Shown here in pieces: positions 9,345-16,816 of a stretch of DNA of 58,633 bases. This DNA is from Salibaculum sp035270045 (GTDB lineage: Bacteria; Pseudomonadota; Alphaproteobacteria; Rhodobacterales; Rhodobacteraceae): contig NZ_DATFIP010000032.1 of assembly GCF_035270045.1 (NCBI RefSeq), positions 1 through 58,633 of the forward strand, written 5' to 3'. Position 1 is the first letter of the stretch, and each line of letters starts with the position of its first letter. The notes under the pieces were generated by a model, which saw only the letters and a list, made by a program, of their open reading frames with translations, was not told where the DNA came from and ran no database searches. The position numbers and the translations under genes are program-made.

Positions 9345-10922
9345 ATGAAATATCAAACCGGTATCCTGGCAGCGGCGCTTCTGGCGTCGACGTCGATCGG
9401 CGCTTCTGCCGAAACGCTGCGCTGGGCGCGGGCGGGTGATTCCCTAACGCTGGATCCCCATGCCCAGAACGAGGGGCCGACTCACACGCTGTCGCACCAG
9501 ATCTACGAGCCGCTGATCATCCGCGACATGACCGGGGCACCGCAGGCCGCACTGGCGACATCCTGGGCACCCAGCCCTGAAGATCCGAGCGTATGGGTCT
9601 TCGAGCTGCGCGAGGGTGTTACCTACCATGACGGCGCGGATTTCACCGCAGAGGATGTGGTATTCTCGATTGAACGTGCGAAGTCCGAGAATTCCAACAT
9701 GAAGGAACTTCTTGCCTCGATCATCGAGGTGCGCGCGGTGGACGATTACACAGTGGAGATGGAGACCGACGGCCCGAACCCGATTCTCCCGGCGAACCTG
9801 ACCAACCTGTTCATGATGGACAAGGGCTGGACCGAAGCGAATGACGCGGTCGACGTGCAGGACGTGGAGGGTGGCGAGCAAACCTTCGCCGCAGCCAACG
9901 CAAACGGCACCGGCGCCTACGAACTGGTGAGCCGCGAACCTGACGTGCGCACCGTCCTGACCCAGAACGAGGATTACTGGGGCATGGACGAATTCCCCAT
10001 GGAAGTGACCGAAATCATCTACACCCCGATCCAGAACGCCGCGACCCGCGTCGCGGCACTGCTGTCGGGCGAGGTGGACTTCATCCAGGACGTGCCGGTG
10101 CAGGACCTGGGCCGCGTCGCGGATACCGAGGGCCTTGTCGTGAAGACCGCACCACAGAACCGCGTGATCTTCTTCGGCATGAACATCGGTGCGGATGACC
10201 TGGCCAATGACGACGTCGACGGCGCCAACCCGCTGGCTGATGTCCGGGTGCGTCAGGCTATGAACATGGCCATCAACCGTGAGGCCATCCAGCAAGTGGT
10301 CATGCGTGGCCAGTCGGAGCCTGCGGGCATGATCGCGCCGCCCTTCGTCAACGGCTGGACCGAAGAGATGGACTCGGTGGAAACGGATGTTGACGCGGCC
10401 AAGGCGCTGATGGCCGATGCCGGCTACGAGGACGGCTTCTCGATCCAGCTGGACTGCCCGAACGATCGCTACATCAACGACGAGGCGATCTGTCAGGCCA
10501 CCGTGGGCATGCTGGCACAGATCGGTGTCACCGTGAACCTGGATGCCAAACCCAAGGCACAGCACTTCCCTCTGATCACCAATGCCGAGACCGATTTCTA
10601 CATGCTCGGCTGGGGCGTTCCGACCTACGATTCGGAATACATCTTCAACTTCCTGGTTCACACCCGCGGCGACGAGCGCGGAAGCTGGAACAACACCGGC
10701 TATTCCAACCCCGAGCTTGACGAGATGATCGTCTCTCTCGCCTCCGAGACCGATCTCGAGGTCCGCAACGAAGACATCGCGTCGATCTGGGAGGTCGTGC
10801 AGGAGGAAACGCTCTACCTGCCAATCCACCACCAGGTCCTTAACTGGGGGATGACCGATGCCGTCGGCATCGAAGTCAGCCCCGAGGACGATCCGAAGTT
10901 CAAGTTCTTCGAAATGAACTGA
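9345..10922 (+). CDS. ABC transporter solute-binding protein, family 5 (peptide/nickel type)
   Basis: This is a 525-residue periplasmic binding protein for an ABC importer. The start at ATG 9345 is supported by GGGAGA about six bases upstream; the open frame extends further left without support. A signal peptide covers about residues 1-23 (AAALLASTSIGASA, cut before ETLRWA). The mature protein has the family-5 pattern: SLTLDPHAQ, YEPLIIRD, GVTYHDGADFTAEDVVFSIERA, and VRQAMNMAINREAI. The ligand cannot be read from sequence; peptides, nickel chelates and sugars are all known for this family. It heads a five-gene importer operon. Confidence 0.88.
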   Translation: MKYQTGILAAALLASTSIGASAETLRWARAGDSLTLDPHAQNEGPTHTLSHQIYEPLIIRDMTGAPQAALATSWAPSPEDPSVWVFELREGVTYHDGADFTAEDVVFSIERAKSENSNMKELLASIIEVRAVDDYTVEMETDGPNPILPANLTNLFMMDKGWTEANDAVDVQDVEGGEQTFAAANANGTGAYELVSREPDVRTVLTQNEDYWGMDEFPMEVTEIIYTPIQNAATRVAALLSGEVDFIQDVPVQDLGRVADTEGLVVKTAPQNRVIFFGMNIGADDLANDDVDGANPLADVRVRQAMNMAINREAIQQVVMRGQSEPAGMIAPPFVNGWTEEMDSVETDVDAAKALMADAGYEDGFSIQLDCPNDRYINDEAICQATVGMLAQIGVTVNLDAKPKAQHFPLITNAETDFYMLGWGVPTYDSEYIFNFLVHTRGDERGSWNNTGYSNPELDEMIVSLASETDLEVRNEDIASIWEVVQEETLYLPIHHQVLNWGMTDAVGIEVSPEDDPKFKFFEMN

Positions 10923-10935
10923 TCCGACCCAACAG

Positions 10936-10962
10936 GCGGGCGGCGCGAGAAGTGCCGCCCGT
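10936..10962 (+). terminator. Intercistronic stem-loop after the binding-protein gene
   Basis: CGGGCGGC at 10937-10944 pairs perfectly with GCCGCCCG at 10954-10961 around a nine-base loop. No long T-run follows. It lies between the binding-protein stop and the first permease. Such hairpins often stabilise the upstream mRNA or partly stop transcription, giving more binding protein than permease. The function here is inferred from position. Confidence 0.55.
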
Positions 10963-11015
10963 CTTCGTCCTGCGTCCTTCAGGGTGCGGGGCGGTCGATT
11001 CCGGGGGTCCCGCAC

Positions 11016-11999
11016 ATGCTTGCCTACATCATCCGCCGCGTGGCGCAGTCCATTCTGGTGCTTTTCGTCGTGGGGCTTGTCGCCTTTTCCATGTTCCGCT
11101 TCGTCGGTGATCCCATCGACAACATGCTGGGGCAGGAACGCACTCAGGCCGATATCGAACGTCTGCGCGAGCAGCTGGGCCTCGATCAACCCTTCGTCGT
11201 GCAATATTGGCGGTTTTTGGAACAGGCGGTGCAGGGCAATTTCGGCCTGTCGTATCGCCAAGGTCGCCCGGTTGCCGATATCCTGATCGAGCGTCTTCCC
11301 GCCACCCTGGAACTGGCCTTCATTTCTGGCCTGATGGCACTGATCGGGGGCATTGCACTAGGGATCTTCACCGCGATCCGTCGGCGCGGCCTGTCAGCCA
11401 ACATCATCATGACCGGCTCGTTGATCGGCGTGTCACTGCCAACCTTCCTCATCGGTATCCTGCTGATCTACCTCTTCTCGGTCGAGCTCGGCTGGCTACC
11501 CAGCTTCGGGCGGGGCGAAGTCACAGATCTTGGATGGTGGACCACCGGGTTTCTGACTGAAAGCGGCCTCAAGGCCCTGATCCTGCCCGCGATCACGCTG
11601 GGCCTCTACCAGATGACGCTTATCATGCGGCTGGTCCGAACCGAGATGCTTGAGGTTCTGCGCATGGACTACATCCGGTTCGCCCGCGCCCGCGGGATTC
11701 GCGAGCGCGCGATCAATTTCCGCCATGCACTCAAGAACACTCTTGTTCCGGTCATCACCATCACTGGCCTGCAACTGGGCAGCATCATCGCCTTCGCCAT
11801 CATTACCGAAACCGTGTTCCAGTGGCCCGGCGTCGGCCTGCTCTTCATCAACGCGATCCAGTTCGTCGATATCCCTGTCATGGCGGCCTACCTGATGCTG
11901 ATCTCGGTCATGTTCGTGGGCATCAACCTGATCGTCGACATGCTCTATTTCGCGATCGATCCGCGCCTGCGCGCGGACCGCACGCAGGGAGGCAACTAA
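11016..11999 (+). CDS. ABC transporter permease, DppB/OppB type
   Basis: This inner-membrane permease has 327 residues. It has the OppB-type N-terminus (MLAYIIRRVAQSILVLFVVG), a periplasmic loop with LGLDQPFVVQYWRFL, about six membrane helices, and the EAA loop that docks the ATPases (RTEMLEVLRMDYIRFARARG). It forms the channel with the next gene product. It lies two bases before that gene, in the same operon as the binding protein and two ATPases. Confidence 0.9.
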   Translation: MLAYIIRRVAQSILVLFVVGLVAFSMFRFVGDPIDNMLGQERTQADIERLREQLGLDQPFVVQYWRFLEQAVQGNFGLSYRQGRPVADILIERLPATLELAFISGLMALIGGIALGIFTAIRRRGLSANIIMTGSLIGVSLPTFLIGILLIYLFSVELGWLPSFGRGEVTDLGWWTTGFLTESGLKALILPAITLGLYQMTLIMRLVRTEMLEVLRMDYIRFARARGIRERAINFRHALKNTLVPVITITGLQLGSIIAFAIITETVFQWPGVGLLFINAIQFVDIPVMAAYLMLISVMFVGINLIVDMLYFAIDPRLRADRTQGGN

Positions 12000-12000
12000 G

Positions 12001-12951
12001 ATGACAGACTCAGCCGAAACCAGGGCTCCTGCGGCCACGAACCGGGCCCGCCGTATCTGGGACAGCGATTTCGTCTGGTCGTTCCGTCAGACACCAGTCG
12101 CGATCATTTCGTTCTTCGTGGTCATGGTGCTGGTCCTCGCCGCTGTCGTTGCGCCGCTGATCGCGCCGCATGATCCTTTCAACCCGGCCACGCTGAACCT
12201 GATGAACGGCTTCACCCCGCCGGGCGAGCCCAATGCCTTTACCGGCGACCAGTTTCTGCTGGGCACCGATGACCAGGGGCGCGATGTCTTTTCGACCATT
12301 CTATACGGAATGCGGATTTCGCTGTTCGTCGGGTTCGCGGCCGTGATGCTGGCGATGGTGATCGGCGTCACGCTGGGGCTGCTCGCGGGCTACCTCGGCG
12401 GTTGGGTCGAATCGATCATCATGCGCGTGGCCGATGTGCAACTGACCTTTCCGGCGATCCTTGTGGCAATGCTGATCTTCGGCATTGCCAAGGGGATCAC
12501 CCCCCCCGAATACCGTGACCAGATGGCGATCTGGGTTCTGATCCTGGCCATCGGACTGTCCGACTGGGTGCAGTTCGCCCGCGTGGTGCGCGGTGCGACC
12601 CTTGTCGAGAAGGGCAAGGAGTACGTGCAAGCCGCCCGGCTGATCGGCCGCTCGCCCTTTGCCATCATGCTACGGCACATCCTGCCCAACGTGCTCAACC
12701 CGGTTCTGGTGATCGCCACGATCTCTCTGGCGCTGGCCATCATCGCGGAGGCTACCCTGTCATTCCTCGGGGTAGGCGCGCCGCCGACCAAGCCCTCGCT
12801 GGGTACGCTGATCCGCATCGGTCAGGAGTTCATGTTCTCGGGCGAATGGTGGATTCTCTTCTTCCCGGCCCTTGCGCTCCTCTCACTGGCCCTCTCCATC
12901 AACTTGCTGGGCGACTGGCTGCGCGACGCCCTGAACCCGAGGCTGAGATGA
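12001..12951 (+). CDS. ABC transporter permease, DppC/OppC type
   Basis: The second channel subunit has 316 residues. It has an N-terminal cytosolic stretch, a first helix followed by the OppC-N type segment (LIAPHDPFNPATLN), the FLLGTDDQGRDVFSTILYGMRISL motif region typical of DppC, and an EAA loop (GKEYVQAARLIGRSPFAIMLRHILPN). Its stop overlaps the following ATPase start as ATGA, consistent with coupled translation. Confidence 0.9.
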   Translation: MTDSAETRAPAATNRARRIWDSDFVWSFRQTPVAIISFFVVMVLVLAAVVAPLIAPHDPFNPATLNLMNGFTPPGEPNAFTGDQFLLGTDDQGRDVFSTILYGMRISLFVGFAAVMLAMVIGVTLGLLAGYLGGWVESIIMRVADVQLTFPAILVAMLIFGIAKGITPPEYRDQMAIWVLILAIGLSDWVQFARVVRGATLVEKGKEYVQAARLIGRSPFAIMLRHILPNVLNPVLVIATISLALAIIAEATLSFLGVGAPPTKPSLGTLIRIGQEFMFSGEWWILFFPALALLSLALSINLLGDWLRDALNPRLR

Positions 12952-13937
12952 CCCAGACACCCGTTCTTTCCGTCCGCAACCTCGTCGTGGAGATTCCCAC
13001 GCGCCACGGTGTGCTGCGCCCGGTCGACCACGTCAGCTATGACATTCATGCCGGTGAAATCCTGGGTGTCGTGGGTGAATCGGGCGCTGGAAAATCCATG
13101 GCCGGCAACGCGGTGATCGGCCTGCTGGACCGGCCCGCGCGCATCGCATCGGGAGAAATCCTGCTGTCCGGGCAACCCATCCATGCCCTGAAGGGGGACA
13201 CCATTCGCCGCCTGCGCGGCAAGAAGATGGGAATGATTTTCCAAGACCCCCTGACATCCCTGAACCCCTTGCTGACCGTCGGCGACCAGCTGACCGAGAC
13301 GATCCTCGAACACCTCAGGGTCGGACAGACCGAGGCCAGAAAGCGCGCCATCGCCGCCTTGGAAGAGGTCGGAATCCCCGCCGCCGCCCAACGGATCAGC
13401 AGCTATCCGCACGAATTTTCCGGCGGGATGCGGCAGCGGGTGGTCATCGCGCTCGCGCTTTGTGCCGAGCCGGATCTCGTGATTGCCGATGAACCCACCA
13501 CCGCACTGGATGTCAGTGTCCAGGCCCAGATCGTCGCACTTCTTAAACGGCTCTGCCGCGACCGTGGTGTGGCCGTGATGCTGGTCACCCATGACATGGG
13601 CGTGATCGCCGAGGCCGCAGACCGCGTCGCCGTCATGTATGCCGGACGCTTGGCCGAGCTTGGACCGGTCCGTGAGGTCCTGACAAACGCGCGCCACCCC
13701 TATACCGCAGGGCTCATGGCCTCGACACCGTTGGCCAGCCAGGGGCGCAAGCGGCTGCGGCAAATCCCAGGTTCGATGCCACGGCTGGGCGCCCTTCCCA
13801 GCGGCTGTGCCTTCCACCCCAGGTGTGAATTTGCGCAGGAACAGTGCCGAAACGAACCCGGCCCGACGCTGGACCGCTGTGATGGTCGGGCCGCCTGCTG
13901 GTTCCCCCTGACCACCGATCAGAAGGTATCCGCATGA
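12948..13937 (+). CDS. ABC transporter ATP-binding protein, DppD/OppD type
   Basis: This cytosolic ATPase subunit has 329 residues from ATG 12948. Walker A is GESGAGKS, the Q-loop lies in MIFQDPLTSLNP, the signature is FSGGMRQR, Walker B is LVIADEPTTALD, and the switch histidine is in LVTHDMG. The C-terminal oligopeptide-transporter extension has the usual cysteine pattern (CAFHPRCEFAQEQC). It overlaps both neighbouring genes by four bases. Confidence 0.92.
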   Translation: MTQTPVLSVRNLVVEIPTRHGVLRPVDHVSYDIHAGEILGVVGESGAGKSMAGNAVIGLLDRPARIASGEILLSGQPIHALKGDTIRRLRGKKMGMIFQDPLTSLNPLLTVGDQLTETILEHLRVGQTEARKRAIAALEEVGIPAAAQRISSYPHEFSGGMRQRVVIALALCAEPDLVIADEPTTALDVSVQAQIVALLKRLCRDRGVAVMLVTHDMGVIAEAADRVAVMYAGRLAELGPVREVLTNARHPYTAGLMASTPLASQGRKRLRQIPGSMPRLGALPSGCAFHPRCEFAQEQCRNEPGPTLDRCDGRAACWFPLTTDQKVSA

Positions 13938-14899
13938 GCGCGCTGATTTCTGTCCGCGACCTGACCCGGGTCTTTGACGTCTCGAAACCCTGGCTCAACC
14001 GCGTGATCGAGCGCCGACCCAAGGCCCTGCTTACGGCCGTGTCCGAGGTAAGCTTCGATGTTCCGGAAAATAGTGTTTACGCCCTTGTCGGCGAAAGCGG
14101 TTCTGGCAAGTCCACCATCGGAAAGATCATGGTTGGGCTGGTTCCGCCCAGCAATGGATCAGTCAAGATTGAGGGGGTGGATCTGGCCACGGAGACGGAT
14201 CAGAGCAAGATCGAAGCGGTCCGCGACGACATCCAGATGATCTTTCAGGATCCCTTCGCCTCGCTCAACCCGCGCTGGCGGGTGCGCGACATCATAGAAG
14301 AACCGGTCTCGGCCAAGGGCAGGCGGACCAGCGGCCTGGCCGAAAAGCTGCTCGAACAGGTCGGCCTGTCTGCTGCCGATGCCGGAAAATACCCGCACGA
14401 GTTTTCCGGAGGGCAGCGGCAGCGGATCTGCATCGCCAGGGCACTCGCCTCGGAGCCGCGGATCATCGTCTGCGACGAGCCGACCTCGGCGCTGGATGTC
14501 TCGGTACAAAGCCAGGTGCTGAATCTCATGTCCGACCTGCGCGAGGAACTGGGCCTGACTTATCTGTTTATCAGCCACGATCTGACCGTGGTGCAGCACA
14601 TGGCCGACGTGATCGGCGTGCTCTACCTGGGCCGGCTGGTCGAAGAGGCGCCGCGCGACCGCTTGTTCAACGAACCCAAACATCCCTACACACAAATGCT
14701 CTTTGATGCGGCCCCCCGGATGGATGCCTTCGGCCGCGAGATCGACCCGCCCAAGGGGGAGATCCCCGATGCCATCAACCCGCCGCCGGGCTGTGCCTTT
14801 CACCCGCGCTGTCCGCTGGCCACGGATCGATGCAGGACGGAAAATCCCGAGATGCGCAATATCGGAACGACCCGCGTGGCATGCCACCACGCGCAGTAA
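13934..14899 (+). CDS. ABC transporter ATP-binding protein, DppF/OppF type
   Basis: The second ATPase of the importer has 321 residues. It shows GESGSGKST (Walker A), MIFQDPFASLNPRWRVRDI, FSGGQRQR (signature), IIVCDEPTSALD (Walker B) and LFISHDLTVV (switch). It ends with the family's cysteine-containing tail (GCAFHPRCPLATDRC). It is the last gene of the importer operon; the following region holds only a degraded gene. Confidence 0.92.
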   Translation: MSALISVRDLTRVFDVSKPWLNRVIERRPKALLTAVSEVSFDVPENSVYALVGESGSGKSTIGKIMVGLVPPSNGSVKIEGVDLATETDQSKIEAVRDDIQMIFQDPFASLNPRWRVRDIIEEPVSAKGRRTSGLAEKLLEQVGLSAADAGKYPHEFSGGQRQRICIARALASEPRIIVCDEPTSALDVSVQSQVLNLMSDLREELGLTYLFISHDLTVVQHMADVIGVLYLGRLVEEAPRDRLFNEPKHPYTQMLFDAAPRMDAFGREIDPPKGEIPDAINPPPGCAFHPRCPLATDRCRTENPEMRNIGTTRVACHHAQ

Positions 14900-14985
14900 A
14901 TCGCTCGGGGTAACAAACAAGGGCGTGATCGCAGACTTTCTGCACGAAAGGGCCGCAACCGGCACGCACCAAGGGAAGGGACGCC

Positions 14986-15189
14986 AGGTTCAACGCACTG
15001 ATCGTTCGCAAGGATGGCGAAACGGGCAAGACCACCGCCAAGGTCAAGCAAATTTCCGAGGCGGACCTGCCCATGGACACGCTCGACGCGATGGTCCAGC
15101 CGGCATCTCTCGCCGATCTTCCGCGGCTGGGCGCGGAGATCCTCAAAATCCGCGTCAGGGACCGCGTTGTAGTGGATGTAAACGCTTGG
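14986..15189 (+). pseudogene. acuI: Internally deleted remnant of acuI (acrylyl-CoA reductase)
   Basis: One frame reads as the beginning of an AcuI-type medium-chain reductase (FNALIVRKDGETGKTTAKVK, then QISEADLP) and continues directly into what I recognise as the AcuI C-terminus (MDTLDAMVQPASLADLPRLG, then AEILKIRVRDRVVVDV). Only about 68 codons remain of a protein normally near 330 residues, so roughly 260 codons are missing, in frame. AGG stands at 14986 where the start ATG would be, although a purine-rich AGGGAAGGG still precedes it, and TGG (15187-15189) may be a lost TGA stop. The junction is GACCTGCCC, a sequence that could encode the DLP found on both sides of the lost segment. AcuI detoxifies acryloyl-CoA in DMSP and propionate metabolism. 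Confidence 0.75.
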
Positions 15190-15290
15190 CAGACCGCGCG
15201 ATTACGGTGTCACGAGCTCGTGACATCACGAGCCCTTGAATTGTCCCGCAGCAATCTGGCCCTCATGTTCCAATCGCATGGAGGGGCACA

Positions 15291-15953
15291 ATGACTCGTG
15301 TAAGCCGGAACCTTAAGACCGCCATCCTGATCGGGGCAATTGTCCTGGGATGGATCGTGCAATCGACCACCGCGCAGGCGCGGGACATGCAGGTTCTGAC
15401 CGTGGCCGGTGGCTGCTTTTGGTGCGTCGAGGCCGATTTCGAGAAGGTCGCCGGCGTTCAGGAGGTCGTCTCGGGTTACACCGGAGGCACGGTCGAGAAC
15501 CCCACCTACAAGCAAGTGACGCGCGGCGGCACCGGGCACTACGAGGCCGTGGAAATCCGCTATGACGCTGATCGCGTCTCGGCCCGTCAGCTTTATGACC
15601 TGTTCTTTCGCTCGATCGACCCAACGGATGCCGGCGGCCAGTTCTGTGACCGTGGCGAAAGCTATCGCACCGCCATTTTCGTCTCTGATTCTTCGGAAAG
15701 GCAACAAGCGCGGGCCGCCAAGGCCACCGCTGAAAGCGAGCTGGGCCGATCCATCGTGACCCCGATCCTGGACGTCGCGCCCTTCTATGAGGCCGAGTCC
15801 TACCATCAAGACTACTACAAGGGGCAGGACCGGATCATCACGCGGCGTGGGATCAAGACGAAAGCCGAAGCCTATGATTTCTACCGCGAGGCTTGCGGCC
15901 GGGATGAGCGTATCCGCCAGCTCTGGGGCGATGGCGCCCCCTTCGTGAACTAG
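15291..15953 (+). CDS. msrA: Peptide methionine-S-sulfoxide reductase, probably exported
   Basis: MsrA (220 residues) repairs methionine-S-sulfoxide. The catalytic GGCFWC motif places Cys42 at the active site, and GQFCDRGESYRTAIF and the YHQDYY segment are family hallmarks. A hydrophobic N-terminal segment (about residues 9-30, AILIGAIVLGWIVQ, then TTAQA) looks like a signal peptide or anchor, so the enzyme probably works in the periplasm rather than the cytosol. ATG 15291 follows GGAGGGG. The stop converges with the PfkB-family gene with a four-base overlap. Confidence 0.9.
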   Translation: MTRVSRNLKTAILIGAIVLGWIVQSTTAQARDMQVLTVAGGCFWCVEADFEKVAGVQEVVSGYTGGTVENPTYKQVTRGGTGHYEAVEIRYDADRVSARQLYDLFFRSIDPTDAGGQFCDRGESYRTAIFVSDSSERQQARAAKATAESELGRSIVTPILDVAPFYEAESYHQDYYKGQDRIITRRGIKTKAEAYDFYREACGRDERIRQLWGDGAPFVN

Positions 15954-16816
15954 CCGCGAAAAGCCTGCACCTCGGCCAGGTCTGGGATCACGTCAGCGGT
16001 ACCATGTCGTGTGACCATAAGCGCGGCGGCGCGGCTGGCCTGGTCCATTGCCTGTCGCATCGGCACACCGCGCGCCAGCCCCGACAGCACATACCCTGTA
16101 AAGGTGTCGCCTGCTCCGGTTGTGTCCACAGGCTTGACAGTCAGGGCCGAAATATGGACTGGGCCTTCCGGGCCAAACCATGTCGCACCGTCATCACCTT
16201 TCGTTACGATTACATGCTCCACCGGCAGAGCTCCGGGGGATTGGCCAATGGCCTGCTCCAACTGCTCGGCCTCAAGCGCGTTCAGAATCAGGAAATCGAG
16301 GCTGTCCAGAACCGCCGTGACACGATCAGCCTCGAAGGGCGCGGCGGCGTAAGCGACCCGAAGGCCCATGGCCTTGCCCAATTCGGCCGCTTCGGTCTGC
16401 AGGCAGGTTTCGTTCTGCATGACCAGCCAGTCATCGGTTCTTGCCCGGGTCAGGGCCTGTTCCAACGCGTCGGGCGGGATCGCCATGTTCGCGCCGGGGT
16501 GCAACACGATGGTGTTTTCCCCAACCGGATCCACGAAAATCATGGCTTGGCAAGTCTCGGTCTCGACCTGGGAGATGTATCGGGTATCAACGCCGTATTC
16601 CATGAGCCGATCGACCGCCCAGCGCCCGTCTGCGCCCACCGCACCAATATGGCACACATGCGTTCCGGCCCGCGCAGCGGCGACCGAAATATTGGTGCCC
16701 TTTCCACCAAGAAATACCTGCCGCCCGGACGAGGTGATGGTTTCACCCGGAGCCGGAATATGCGGCACGTCGTAAATGTAATCCGTGTTGATCGAGCCAA
16801 GGTTCCAGAGCGTCAT
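15950..16816 (-). CDS. PfkB-family carbohydrate kinase (ribokinase-like)
   Basis: This is a 288-residue sugar or nucleoside kinase. The N-terminal PfkB signature is LGGKGTNISVAAARAG and the C-terminal one is DTTGAGDTFTGYVLSG, whose Asp is the catalytic base. The overall layout is closest to ribokinase, but the substrate cannot be fixed from sequence. ATG 16816 overlaps the malic-enzyme stop (TGATG), so the two genes are cotranscribed. Confidence 0.85.
   Translation of the reverse strand: MTLWNLGSINTDYIYDVPHIPAPGETITSSGRQVFLGGKGTNISVAAARAGTHVCHIGAVGADGRWAVDRLMEYGVDTRYISQVETETCQAMIFVDPVGENTIVLHPGANMAIPPDALEQALTRARTDDWLVMQNETCLQTEAAELGKAMGLRVAYAAAPFEADRVTAVLDSLDFLILNALEAEQLEQAIGQSPGALPVEHVIVTKGDDGATWFGPEGPVHISALTVKPVDTTGAGDTFTGYVLSGLARGVPMRQAMDQASRAAALMVTRHGTADVIPDLAEVQAFRG

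Noticed and set aside
9444..11261. 605-residue open frame antisense to the solute-binding protein
   Set aside because: Shadow of the binding-protein gene, spanning two real genes on the other strand.
14703..15239. 178-residue open frame overlapping the DppF end and the acuI remnant
   Set aside because: It is out of frame with both the ATPase and the AcuI-like residues and shows no domain.
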